Below, piece after piece: positions 11,640 to 24,091 of a DNA stretch of 59,884 nt (the first letter of the stretch is position 1; every line of letters starts with the position of its first letter). The position numbers and the translations under genes are program-made. A model generated the notes under the pieces. It had not been told where the DNA came from. It saw nothing but the letters and a program-made list of their open reading frames with translations, and did no database searches. The stretch lies in NCBI GenBank assembly GCA_028456385.1, contig JALNQF010000253.1, positions 1 to 59,884 of the forward strand, written 5' to 3'. The stretch is from Ophiosphaerella korrae (Eukaryota > Ascomycota > Dothideomycetes > Pleosporales > Phaeosphaeriaceae).

Positions 11640-14600
11640 ATAAGTAATATATTAATAAATATAGATAACTAGCGTATAGAAGTAACCTATATAGCTACTT
11701 CTAAGGTTACTAAGCTAAACTTCTACTATAAAGAACAAAATAAGCTTAAGCTATAAATCCTATAACTTAATCTTTTTTTTAAAGTAGACTAAGTTTAGAA
11801 TAAAAATAAAGCTATACTTATATTATCTTATATAAAGAGTAAAGTAGAGAAATAGGTTATACTATACCTTAAGAAATATCTTAATAATAATAATAGCGAC
11901 TACAACAAGATATTTAAAGAATAAATTAAGTTTAAAGATAAAGTATAATAAGCCTTTCTACTAGCAAATAAGATAGTAGTAGTAGAACGCGTAATGTAGT
12001 AGTTATAATAATACAAGGTAGTAGTAGATTATACTAATAAGTTCTAAAGCTACGCGATATAAATAAAATAGAATAATAAGTTATTAATAAAGATATTTTA
12101 ATAAAGACTTAAGAGTAATATTTAAGGTAAGCTAATACGTAGTAGAGCTATAATTAAAACGTTAGAAAACCTAATAGAAAAAGTAATCTAAGTTAATAAC
12201 TATATATATAAATATATAGTAAAAGCTAAGAATATAAGAGTACTATATATAAAAAGTAAGAAGTATAAACCTAAGTATAAGTAGTAACGTAAATATAAGA
12301 ATAACTAAGTTTAGAGTAGCTATAGATACTTTAGGCTAGACAAGATATATATTAATAATATAAACCTAAGAAAACAAGAATACTATTACTGTAAGAACTC
12401 TAAGAGAGTAAAAAGCTAAAAATACTATAAGTATAGTAAAATAAGGTACCTAGTAAAGAATTACTAAGTAAAGAATAAGATTATATAATAAATTAATATA
12501 CTTAAGTAGTAAGATAAAGATAGAAAAGAAGAATAGAAAGTAATTCTTAGAGGAAGCTAGGAGAAGAGAGATTACAAGACTACAAACCTCTAGTAGTAAG
12601 ATATAGGTAAGAGATATAACTACTATAAGATTACTATATAACTAATAAACTTTATAATAGATAATAAAGTAGAAGCTATAAAGATACTACTAGAAGTATA
12701 AAGCTACGTAAAGAAGTATTAGCTAAAGTAAAAATAAGCTAAGATAGATACCTTAGAATACTTTTAGCTATACTAAAGAAGGGTAAGGTATAAGTACAAG
12801 ATAACGCTATATCTAAGAAGGTAGGTATATATAGCCTAGAACGAGAACAAGAAAGAAAACTAAAAGCTAGAGACCTCTAAATACAAAATAGTACCTAAGA
12901 TACTAGAGCTAAGGTAAGAAAATACTAAAGTATAAGATAGATTTATAAAAGAAATCTAGAAACTAGTAGATAGCTACTACTTAGTAAAAGAATAGTAAGA
13001 TAAAAAATACTAAGTAAAGTAAACCTAATAATATAAATTATTATATACTAATAATAATTAGGCGCTAATTATTATAGATCTAGTATTAATATAAGAACTA
13101 TAATACTAGCTATACTTATATAACCTAAACTATCTACTACTATTATAGATAAGATATTACTATAATAACTACTTTACTTACTATTCTAATAAGATAGGAT
13201 CTAGATATTTCTCTTATAAGAAATCTAGATATAAATATAAGATATAAACAATACCTATAAAATAAGTAGAAAGTAGAGTATTTTCTAGAGATAACTAAAG
13301 AAGATATAAATACAAGTAAGATACTTATAAATAACTAATATATTAATCTAATCTAGTAAACCTATACGCTAGAGAAGTGTAAACAATATAAAGAGATTAA
13401 GATACTCTAAGGATTTTAGTAAAGGATAAATAAAGATTATAAGATTAAGTTTTTTTTAAGTAAATAGCTAATACTAGATATATATCTAGAAGCTATAACA
13501 CTATTAATACTAAAAGACTTATTAAACTCCTAGTAAAGATAAGAGGAGAAAGAATAAAAGTATTAGTAGATTTAGAGTTATTTATAAACCTAATTATACC
13601 TAAAGTAGTAAAATAAGTAAGACTCTAACTATAAGTAAAGAAAATACTATATCTAATCTATATCGCGAATAGATAACTAATACTAAAAAACCTAATAGTT
13701 AGTAATAAGGTAACTATAGAGATTATTATTTAAAGATATAGTATAAAGATTACTCTAGATATATTAGTTTTAGCTAATAAAGATATTATACTAGGACTCC
13801 TATAGCTATAAGAGTTTAATCCCTAAGTTAATTAAAAAAACTAGAACTTCTTATTTAACAACTATAAAGACGTACGTAGATCTAAGCTTATATATTAGTA
13901 GCGTTTAATAGTAGATAAGAAAGTACTATATAAGATAGTAGCTTTAATAGTAACTTATTAAGAGAGAATAAGTAACTCTATAAGTACTAGTAAGGCGCTA
14001 GGCTAAGAAGTAAGAGTAGAGAAGTAATATATAACTCCTAAAATCTTAGAATAATATAAGAAGTTTAGCTACTTGTTTATAGAAGAGATAAATATACTAG
14101 TATTACCTAAGTACTAACTCTAGGACTATATAATTAAGTTATAGGAAAAAAAAGAGCTACTTTTTAAGCCTATTTACTAATTAATAGAGAGTAAACTAGT
14201 AATACTCTAAGAAAGACTAAATAGAGACCTAAAGAAAGGATATATATAAGAATCCTTATTATTAGTAGGATTTCTAATTTTCTTTATACTAAAAAAGAAA
14301 AGACTACTAAAGATATACGTAAACTACTAAAAACTAAATAATATTATAGTAAAAGACTAATACCTACTACTAAATATAGATAAACTCTAAAATAAGCTAA
14401 GCTAAGCTAAGATTTTTATAAAGCTAGACCTAAAGGATAGATACTACTTAATAAGAATTAAAGTAAGTAAAGAATAGAAGATAGTATTCTAAACACGCTA
14501 TAGATATTATAAGTATATAGTAATACTTTTTAGACTAATAAATATACTAGTAATATTCTAAAGACTAATTAATAATATATTATAAGAATACTTAGATAAG

Positions 14601-17010
14601 TTTATTATAGCTTACTTAGATAATATACTAATATATTCTAAAGAAGAAGGTAAGCACGTAGAGTAAGTAATAATAGTACTATAGTACTTAGACTAATATA
14701 ACCTATAACTAAAGCTAGAGAAGTATAAATAGTATAAGATAGAAGTAGAGTTTCTAAGATATATAATAGGTATTAACAAAGTTAAGATAAGCTAAGAAAA
14801 GATTAAAGTAGTAGAAGAATAGAAAGAACCTAAGATAGTTAAGAATATATAATTATTCCTAGGATTTATTAACTTTAACTAATACTTTATAGAGAGATTT
14901 TTAAAAAAAGTACTACTACTTATAAAGCTTATAAAGAAAGATATAATATAAGAATAGAGAGTAGAGTAGAAATAAGCTTATAAAGAACTTAAGTAAGCCT
15001 ATATTATACTACTAGTTCTAAAGTAATTTTATAGTAATAAGACTTTAGTTATTAAAACTAATATATCTAATCTAGCTTATAAAGTAATAGCGCTATAAAA
15101 GTATAAAGGGAAATAGTATCTAATTATATACTATTTAGGGAAGTTTATAGAGTAAGAAGAAAGATATAATATATATAAAAAGGAGCTACTTATAATAGTT
15201 AATCCGCTTAAATATTAGAGAGTATACGCTAAAAGTGTAATAGAAGTAATTATTAAAATAGATTATAAGAACCTAATATACTTTATAACAAGTAAGAAGT
15301 TAAAGGATAAGTAGATATAATAGTTAGAGCTACTAGGATAGTATAAATTTAAGATCTAGTACGTACTAAGTAAAGAAAATAGCTAAGTAGACGCGCTTAG
15401 CTAAAGATATAATATTATAGGAAAGAGATAAGTAGTAGAAGAAGCTATACTCTAAGATAATAGATAAGGATACCTAGTACTAAATACACAACTAGTAGAG
15501 AAGTAAGAAATTAATAACCTAGTTAGGATTATAAATAAAGTTCTAAAAGAATTATAAAAAGTAATTATATAATAATACTATAATAACCTAGTATATAAGT
15601 ACTTAGAGATTATATAAACTATAGAACTAATCTAGAAGAACTATAGATTTAGTAAAATAAAGGAGAAAGTAACGTAGTTTATTAAGAAATACGTAAATTA
15701 CTAGAAAAATAAGTACAAGATATATATACCCTATAGAGAAATATAAGTAATTAAGATACTAGAAGAACTATAAATAGATATTATAATAGACTTTATTATA
15801 GGACTACTAATATTAAAAGACCTAGTAATAGGAATAGGATATAATATAATAATAGTAATTATAGACTAATTTATAAAATATACTAAGATAGAGAAATTCT
15901 AAAGTAACTATATAGTAGATTAGCTAGGATATATACTACTAGACGTACTAATATAAAGATATAGGATACTAAAGAGTATTATTAGTAATAGAGATAAGCT
16001 TTTTACGTCTAATTACTAGATAACGCTACTTATAGTAATAGAGATAAAAAGAAAGCTATTAATAGCCTATTATCTATAGATAGATAGATAGATAGAATAA
16101 ACTAATAAGATATTAAAGATATACCTAAGGATTTATAGTAATTAGAAGTAGAATAATTAGGTATTACTATTACTTATAGTATAATTAGTATATAATAATA
16201 AGTACTTAGAAGTAATAGGTAAAATACTATATTTTATAAACTATAAGATATACTCTAATTTATTTAAGAGAATACTACTAGGACCTAAGATAGAGGTAGT
16301 ATTAGTTAGAGTAGAAGATATACAAGAACTCTATAATAGGATAAAATATAAACTAGAAAAAGCTTAGAAATAAAGTATTTTATATATTAATTAAAAATAA
16401 AAAATAGTACCTTAGCTAAAAGAAAAGGATAAAGCGTATCTTTATACAAAAAACCTATAGATAAAGTAACTTAGTAAAGGACTAGATTATATTAAGGTTA
16501 GACTATTTTTAGTTAAAGAAGATAATAAGCTAGTAATAAAAATACTAGAACTACCTAAAGATACTAAGGTATACTCTAAGTTCTATATAAGCCTACTAGA
16601 ACTAGCTAAGCTAAAAATACTAGTATAGCGATAATTCTAATATTAGAAGGAAGAAGATAATAAGTTTAAAGTTAAGGACTTATAAAGATATTAAGAAATA
16701 GGACGTAATACCTTCTAAAGTATATAGTTTCTCTAAGAGTAGCTAGTAAAATAGAAAGGCTACTTAGTAAGTAAAAATATATAAGAACCTAAAGCTAATC
16801 TATAGAATTATTAGTAGATACTTAAGAAAGTAAGAAGTAAGTATAATATACTAAGATATACAAGATATATAAAGCTATAGCTAGGATATAATAGATATAT
16901 TAGTAGAAAAAAGTTTTATAATAAACCTAACTATATAGAGCTTATAAAGTGCTTTTAGTTATAATAAACTTATCTAATAAGCTAATAGTAGACTAGATAG
17001 TAGGAGAAGA
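11640..17010 (+). pseudogene. Gag-Pol of element 1
   Basis: Broken by very many TAG/TAA codons but readable. Gag has a knuckle remnant near 12381 (YYCKNSK). Protease region near 13560 (VLVDL). Reverse transcriptase box YLDD is now YLDN at 14613-14624, followed by ILIYSK. RNase H region near 15045 (VIKTN). Integrase has IIDFIIGL near 15785, ISNRDKLFTS near 15985 and a TNKILKIYLR block near 16110. Then comes the typical gypsy LELPKDTKVYSKFYISLLE block near 16545 and a chromodomain near 16740-16805 (LVK-W-KGYLVSKN..EPKANL, Trp now TAG). The chromodomain places it among chromoviruses, which target heterochromatin by this domain. Confidence 0.88.
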
Positions 17011-17530
17011 GGTAATATTAATAGTAGTAGTAGAATAGTTAAGAACTTACGCTAAGACCTTATTACCTTCTTACTCTAACTCTAACGCTAAGTATAAGGC
17101 CTTATAATAAGTATACTCTTTAGTAGATTTTAATATTTTCTTATTATATAGTAAATAAGTAATAATAATAGTAAAAAGTTTTTTATTATTATTAACCTTT
17201 TTATAGAACTCTTTATAAGTTTAATTAAGAGACTCCTAAGTTATACTAATATAGGGACACTCTATATAAGTATACTTAGTATACTTTAGAGTAGAATCTA
17301 GTATAACAAAATAAAGAATACTTAAAAAAGAATAATATAGATAAAGTGTTTTAGAAATATAGTTTATAGTAAAGATTTCTAATAAGAGATAAAGTCTATA
17401 AGACTATAAGAGAGGTAATATTATAGTAAGATAGTTTTTAACTAGAAAGTAAGGTAAACTACTTATAAGCTAGACCTAGCTAATAGAAGCCTAGGCTTAA
17501 AGATAGACTTAGCGTAAGAAAGGGAGATAG

Positions 17531-17944
17531 TATTATAATACTAAGTAGTAAGTAAGCTATTATATTATACGCAATTAGGCTAGGTAATATAGCGTAGTAG
17601 AATATATAACTATTTAGTAGTAAACGCTTTAGAGCGAACGCTCTAGAGTAAACGCTCTAGAGTAAGCACTTAGGAATAAACGCTAGATAGTAAGTATATA
17701 AGAATATTAATAGACCTTTATAGACTATTGTGTTTAATCTCTTCTTTACTTCTTATCCTAATAGAGTATTACAACTAATACTTTAATTAGATTCTTATCT
17801 ATCTATTAATACTTATATACCTTATAATACTCTAATAAGAGCTAACTATTAATTAAGTTAAGTAACTCCTTATTTATTAACCTCGCCTATCTTATAGAAG
17901 CTTACTTACTCTTATTACTTTTACTTAGTTCTAAGGTTTTAATA
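17531..17944 (+). repeat. 3' LTR of element 1
   Basis: 414 bp, colinear with the 5' LTR apart from about 28 bp fewer of the CTCTAGAG-type repeats, and followed by target duplicate CCTAT. Confidence 0.9.
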
Positions 17945-18763
17945 CCTATTATTAGTAAGCTTATAATAATTTATACGTAGCTAGGGGTAGTAGTAAAGTA
18001 TATTAATAAGTATATAGTAATATACTAGTAACTTGTACCTAGTGCATGTATACTACTTATTTAATTAGCTATGCCTATATTAGTAAGTAGTTATACCTAG
18101 TAGTACTAGTATATCTAAGTAGTAGTAAAGATAGTTGTAGATACACTAGTAGAGTGTAATAGTAGCTCTAAGGTTCTGCTTTATATATTCTTAAATAGTA
18201 GCACTAATATAGTAACCTAGCTCCTAATAGTTCTTTAGTAGAAGAGTATAGGGCCTCTACCTTTACTTAGAATTATCTTTAATAGTTACCTAGCTAAAAG
18301 TACGTACTAGAAAAGTTACTTAGCTATAGTACTTTTGCTACTACCTAACTTTACTATATAGTTTATAGGGGCAATCGTAGTACACGTTCTTTTGTATATA
18401 CTCTACACGTAGATAGTATATAGTAATAAGAACTTAGCTAACTTATAAAGGTAAACGATACTAGATCTAGAGATAGTAATGCCTCTAGGCACAAATGTTA
18501 GTAAGAAGGAGGGTAGGGGCTAGGTAAGGTACATTTATAGCACTTTAGACTACATATACTACTAGGGCAATATCTACAATTATACTAAGGAGGTAAAGCG
18601 CTTAGGGTAAGGTGTTAAGGAAGTAGCGTACGAGGGGACAGGCTATTATGCGCACTATTCGGCTAACGTGTCTGTATATAAGATAATAGTTAGGAGACTA
18701 TAGTTAGGAGAGCTAGCACTTAACAATTAGCGGTCTAAGAAGGCACGTTCCTCTAAACTTTAA
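17945..18763 (+). pseudogene. Large polytopic membrane protein gene, 3' part after the gypsy insertion
   Basis: Starting with the second copy of the target duplication CCTAT, the frame continues exactly where the 5' part stopped at 11180: LLKPI joins IISKLIII. It runs about 272 codons to TAA 18761-18763. It has several hydrophobic spans, then a more polar tail with PLGTNVSKKEGRG, EVAYEGTGYYAHYSANV and a basic end RSKKARSSKL. Stops are again TAG, often at Trp-like places. With the 5' part the gene would encode about 1,250 residues. The perfect frame continuity across the duplication is strong evidence that both halves are one gene. Its function is unknown. Confidence 0.65.
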
Positions 18764-19263
18764 ATTCTAGCGTGTATATGCTGCAAATTTTACATATAAT
18801 ATATTCTATATCCTATCTAATCTGTAGTAAATTATTATTATATAATATACGAACTAGGTCTTTTACCTGTTGTACGTTCTTACCTATATAATAAGCTTCG
18901 GAGTTTTTGTTACTACTTTTATTTACTACATCGCTTTAGTGTGTACAAAAATAGAGTAAACTATACAGCTATCTACCTAGTTATATGTCGGTCTAATTAA
19001 TTAAAGTCAAGACAAGCTTTAACAAGCAACTACCTTATCTAAGCCCTTGTTTAGAGGTAGTGTCGCTAGTACCTCCCCCGTAGCTACAAGCTAGTCGTAC
19101 CTCGGCTTAAGGTCAAAGCGAGCTTAAGTAAGCAATTGACTAATCCAAAGCCTGTCCTTTTATTATACACACTCTACTCTCGGCAAGGGATAGATAATAT
19201 CTTCTACGACTCCTTTGTTAAGTTTACCGCGCACCTTGTAGTCAAGGCCCTTTTACACCCAAT
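18764..19263. other. Spacer between the large dead gene and the nitrilase
   Basis: No gene seen. The stretch marks the change from the A+T-rich zone to DNA of ordinary composition. It probably held the promoter of the nitrilase, but I recognise no element. Confidence 0.4.
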
Positions 19264-20189
19264 ATGCCGCCTCCTATATATAAGATAGCCGTGATTCAGC
19301 TCTATATCAAAGTAGCCTAACTATATACTTCTTCTGTTTCTACGCTAATAATTATTGCTAGCTAAGGCAGCTATCTAAAAATTTCGAGCGAGCCGTAGGC
19401 TTTATTTATTAGGCGGCTACGCAGGGGTGCTACTTAGCTGTGCTCCCCGAGTTTTACCTAACCAACTAGATACCTACCGACCCTAGCTTTGCTAACCTCT
19501 ACGAGGACTAGAGCTTCTACCTACAGAAGTACTAGGAGCTCGCTAAAGAGCTGGCTATCTGCATTGTACTAGGCAGCATAGTCTGGCCCTATTAAGTCTC
19601 TAACAACAGACGTATTCTAAGAGAGTATGTTAAGAAGAATCTATGAGGCCCAACAGAAAGGTAGTTCCTAACAGCCGACTCGGTTCCGCATCGAGCCATT
19701 AATACTCCGCTTAGTAAGATCGGGCTCCTTATATACTAGGACTTGGCATTCCCTAAAGTATAGAGGGCATTAGTTAGGCAAGGGGCTAAAATCATCATCG
19801 TGCCTACGCTATAGACACGAAGTAGTACCTCAGATGCTAGCTATCGCCATAATCCCTCAGCAGAGAGCTTGTTCCTCAATAGCGTCCTCACTGCTCAGTG
19901 TTATGAGAACACATGCGCCGTCGTTTTCGCTAATGCAGGAGGGCCTCTGGGTAGAAATTACTGTAGCCTCAGCTAGGTCACAGCACTATATACAGGCCCC
20001 CTATGCAGACTAGGATCAAGTACTAAGGGCATAGCAGTGTGTAATCTTGACATGCAGATCTTAGAGGATGCAGAAGAAAACTACAGCATTCGAAGTAACC
20101 TCGCTAGAGCAGATTAGCACTATAGTTATCTGCAAGAAGAGGAAAGAGAGGAGCGTACAGATGCACCACCTCCAAAACAAAAGCTATAG
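19264..20189 (+). pseudogene. Nitrilase / carbon-nitrogen hydrolase, catalytic Cys lost
   Basis: ATG 19264 gives IAVIQLYIK, the usual start of the nitrilase superfamily, which hydrolyses nitriles or amides with a Glu-Lys-Cys triad. A frameshift before 19377 leads to AVLPEFYLTN (Glu codon 19449-19451), then REYVKKNL (Lys about 19632-19637) and then GLLI-Y-stop-DLAFPK. In the family the last reads C-W-D/E; here the Cys codon has become TAC (19734-19736) and Trp TAG. Later blocks include GAKIIIVPTL and TCAVVFANAGGP. The frame ends in TAG at 20187-20189. Length is close to 300 codons, normal for the family. Stops and loss of the nucleophile show it is dead. The substrate cannot be inferred. Confidence 0.85.
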
Positions 20190-20250
20190 GCTTCTACCTA
20201 CAAATTAGCCCTATCCCGCATAAGTCAATATACCCATTCCTTCGTGTTTA

Positions 20251-20810
20251 CTAACGCAAATTATGTACTACGATACAAGTAGAACAAGGAGATAACCATA
20301 ACCCCATTTTAGCAGGTGTGCCAGGGACCCAAGTAGATACCTTTTGTATATTTGCGTCCATCTCCATATACATAAGTATATCCACATTAATGTACGTTAT
20401 GTATACTTTAGTGTAACGATACAGAGTTTCTAGGCAATTCTCCATAGCGCTACTCCAGTCGTTCTACTTCCTTAGAAGCGCCACCTCATCACTCCACCTC
20501 AGAGTTGCTGCTCCTCTTGCTTCACGCCCGTAACCTATATATAGATTTATGTGGGTCCAACTTTTAGCCGAGTGCTTCACCTTAAGTTGCAGATCGTGAG
20601 AGATCTTCTCCCATCGTTTAGCGCTAAAAGGCGCTGTATAAGCTAACCGATGAACACTCCGCACTGTGTCGCTGTAATGCCACCAATTAGCCTGTTTATA
20701 TGACAGCTCGTCGTACCAGATAATAGAATACTTTGCATGTTCTTTCGCACTTGCGGTGTAAGAACTAGCATAAACAGGTGTTAGCTCGAATCCTTCTCCA
20801 ACTTAGCGAA
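20251..20810 (-). pseudogene. Unrecognised gene, convergent with the nitrilase
   Basis: One minus-strand frame is coherent from about 20810 down to 20251 (around 185 codons) with a single internal TAG where Trp fits (before NDWSSAMENCLETLYRY). Segments include FELTPVYASSYTASA, SIIWYDELSYKQANWWHY, FSAKRWEKISHDLQ and KVSTWVPGTPAKMG. Base use is ordinary, so damage is light. The 5' end is unclear: the frame meets stops above 20830. I do not recognise the family. It lies tail to tail with the nitrilase. Confidence 0.5.
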
Positions 20811-21161
20811 CCGCACGTTAATCGAACCACTCAAAGGTCAGAAAGAATAGAACAAGAACACTTTCCGCTGAGCTAACGAACATACTAGTAGAACTTGTTC
20901 CAACCTTTAATACCCTATTAGTAAAATAGATTCAGTTTATCAAATCCTATTCACATCGTATGCGTAGCAAATAATAAAGAGTACCAAATTACCAATAACT
21001 ACGAGCCAAAATCTCCAGCACAGAATTTTTTTTTTCTTCTTCTAATAATTCAACAACTTAAACAAAATGATTGAAGCCTATTAACTAAATCAAGACATTC
21101 TTTTCACAACCTTCTAAATTTTTAGTTAATCCCCCATCCTCCCAAACCCCCACCTCTGCCA

Positions 21162-23095
21162 CTATACGCACAGATAATACGGGATCCTTCTCAGATCTAC
21201 AGAGCGCCAGATGAATGGCATGCCTTAAGCTAAACCGTTTTCATCGAATTTTTGCGCCCGGATCGTATCGCTAATAGACTCCATCGTACGCTGAAATCCT
21301 GCTGCGGCCTCATGCACACTATCCGATGTCGCTACTAGGAATTCCTTCCCCAACCATTGGTTAGCTAAATTGCCATTCCAATCCTCCAGGAGCGGCCGAT
21401 TAAACCAGACAAGCAATGACGCTTGTTTCAACGCTTCTATATCGTTATGCATGTATAGCATAATGTCGTCTATGCAACCCTTGCACTCTAGCAGCGGGAG
21501 ATAAAATGCAGACGGGTGTAGGGGTAGGATTCCTGCGGACTCTCCAAGCGCAGCTGCATTAAGAACGTAATAGGCAATGCCGCACAGGAATGCCATGTGC
21601 GACAGAATGTTGATTAGCTTCGTCCTTTCGACAAGAGGAGCTGGATGAAAGTCCAGGACATGTGCGCCTTCGTGCGCCTCAGTAATCCAGTCCTACACCT
21701 CGAAATCGTGCTTGAGCAGCTCGTCAGAAGGGTAGTAACTTTCAACATAAGTAGCCACAAAATTTTCGATAGCCACCAGCATCGGTTCAACAGTTTCATA
21801 AAAAGGTATAGTTTTGAGCTGTAGTCCGTACGTGCAGTTAACCAGACCACAACTCACAAGGTCCGGTCGAAACTGGCTACTACAAAAGAGTCCTACAGAT
21901 ACAGGATACACGTCGGCTACAAATTAGCGACCAGCACGGTTGTTCATTGCAAAAGACGCATCGAAAAATCCGCCATCGTTAAAGAGAACTTCATCGCCAA
22001 TTGAGCGGACAGCGTAAGCTTGATACATCACTACAGTTTATTAGCGCTGAAGCGTTTCCGTAAGCAATCAGAGAGGCATACATCAGTCAAGAAACCCTCG
22101 TACTAGATGTCTGCTGCTCATAGTCCTGAGTACAGCTTGGTGTACAGGCTCAGCCACGTCGTAGGACGCAGCAAGATAAAAATTTTAACCGTAGAATACG
22201 TCATTCATCGAAAACGCCATCTTCGCGAAGATCCAGTCATTTTCTTCATCCAAAGGTGTATAAGTTAAATTCTTTCCCATATTCGTTTTTATTACAAGAG
22301 GGAGGAAGTCTCCTGATTTAGGGTAAATGTAGAAGTACGCAGTACAAGCAGCAGTCCAACGGTCGGAGTTAGTAAGATATCCAGCTTGTATCGAGTAGTC
22401 TGCTACAAAAAGACGGCCAGCTTGATAGAGCTCTTTCAAGCTCATAGTCGTAAGTTGCTTCGCGATACAATAATCCACCTCGAATAGTAAATTCATATCA
22501 TCTAGATGAATCCGTTTTACAACGTACAGGTTGTTTGACAGTCGTTCCATAGAAAAGAGAAGATCTTGTGTCCAATTTGTCAACATTCCTAGAGCAACGC
22601 CATCTAGAATTGAGTATTCCCACATTCCTTCGTATATAACAGCATAGCTCGAGAGATTTTTAATACCGCCAGCCTGGGGCAAGTTAACGACAACAATTCA
22701 CTACGGGCGATCAAATAAAATACTTTAGCTAAAGCCTCTACTGCTTTTGGAATTTCTATTCCGTTCACTTTATCCGTCACATACTAAACATCTCAGAACC
22801 AAAGTTGCTTGTCTCTCTGGAACATAGCATCCCCAAGAGGTCCAGTTAGAAAGAACGAAGTATTGCCCAATAGCAGTAGCCCATATTAATATCCTATTCA
22901 GTTTACTCAAATCTCGTCTGCCCTACTCGTAGGCTTTGAGTCGAAAACTAGAAGTACGAAGCTATAGCGATTAGGGAGATTAATATAGGGTCTCCCATCC
23001 CTTAAAATTTGCTAGAGTCCACCATAAGGTAAAGACGAACAAGTACGCAAAAGAAGAAAAAGGGCAAGACTATTCACAAGAAGACGCGAATACAT
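21162..23095 (-). pseudogene. Manganese-type fungal lipoxygenase, metal ligands lost
   Basis: Fungal lipoxygenases of this type are secreted enzymes that oxygenate linoleic or linolenic acid. ATG 23093-23095 gives a signal-like leader (MYSRLLVNSLALFFFCVLV). Recognisable blocks follow: [84 protein letters not shown]-like VNCTYG, ILPLHPSAFY, and the end GMPFIWRSVD..IPYYLCV. About 640 codons fits the family. The His-rich metal site reads [10 protein letters not shown] (His now TAC at 22161-22163, the other His codon missing), and the later HHxxN reads YYVLN (21567-21572). Asn and the terminal Val remain. Frameshifts lie near 22690 and between 22185 and 21911. Dead. Confidence 0.9.
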
Positions 23096-24091
23096 TTTTA
23101 TTAAAAGCAGAAGATACAGCCCAAAGTTATTAATAATACACAGACTGCTATTTGACATAGATCTAGCAACTTATATCCATATTTCTCGTAATTACTTTCT
23201 ATACTCTTGCGTAAAAACGGTACAGTAGGGCAGACGCCATACAGACAGTTGTTATCTACTACCCAGCCATTTTGAGCCCAATTAGCATAGCCATTATAAT
23301 CCGCATAGGCTATTCCCTACAAGTAGACTCAGTAACTATTAGCCATGCAGATTACGACATAGGTTGTATAGTTTTCCCACTTTCAGCGCTACTTAGGTAC
23401 TTAGACGGTCCAAGAATCGAGCAAGGTAGTCAACCCGCACTACTACACTCTTACGCGCCTAGTAGAACCCAAACAAGTAAGCAAAATCCTATACTAGGAG
23501 AATTTATACAGTCTTACTATATATAATAGTCAGATAAGGAATTTCTTATCATTCTACTTCATCCTATTGTCGATTAAGATAGGCTAAGATAGCCTTTGTC
23601 ATGTCAAAACTACACTATAGATTAATCCAAAAAAAAAAGTTTAATCCGCCCTTACCACAACGATTCAGTTTCCACGTAAAAGAGTGCATTATTAACAAAT
23701 CAGACCTCAGGAGCCAAGCTACCTAGTAAGGCTTACACGTACATCCCTGGTTTTTGCAGGTTTTCATTTCTTGATAGAGCTAACCCCCGTGTAGTTAAGG
23801 GACTGCGGTTCCGCCAACATGCAGTAGCTGCTGCATTCAAGGGGTCTTCCGAGTTCAGTACCCTAAAAGATAATGCATATCAAGACGCATTAGTTCTTCT
23901 TGCTTCGTCTTACTACCTTAACAGCAGGGAAGTCTTGCAGGACTATAGAGTACTACTAGCTACATTGTAGCAGGTGTACCGATATTTTAGATAATAGATG
24001 TAACGATTCGACAAGCTAATGCACTTGGGTCATATAATCAAGAGACTTCGATGATGTCACCAAGCAGCTCCCCTCCATTTAACCCCACTCA
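23096..24091. other. Divergent intergenic region between lipoxygenase and P450
   Basis: About 1 kb that must have held both promoters of the head-to-head pair. A short open stretch at 23272-23526 has no recognisable protein and I do not call it a gene. No clear transcription-factor site was found by eye. Confidence 0.4.

Larger units (their letters stand above)
11181..17944 (+). mobile_element. Complete Ty3/gypsy chromovirus (element 1), RIP-mutated
   Basis: A 6.76-kb element bounded by two LTRs that begin TATTATAATACTAAG (originally TG) and end TTAATA (originally CA). It is flanked by the 5-bp duplication CCTAT at 11176-11180 and 17945-17949. Between the LTRs are Gag with a knuckle remnant, reverse transcriptase, RNase H, integrase and a C-terminal chromodomain, the order of Ty3/gypsy chromoviruses. 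A purine tract (AGAAAGGGAGATAG) lies directly before the 3' LTR. It is inserted in the large membrane-protein gene. Confidence 0.92.

Noticed and set aside
8500..18763. Reassignment of TAG to Trp as the reason for the open-through frame
   Set aside because: The P450, lipoxygenase and nitrilase nearby use TGG and have the same kind of broken sites, Cys and His also changed to Tyr, and frameshifts are present. RIP explains all of it.
20690..20830. tRNA gene suggested by a GGTTCGATT-like string
   Set aside because: No acceptor or anticodon stem could be folded around it on either strand.
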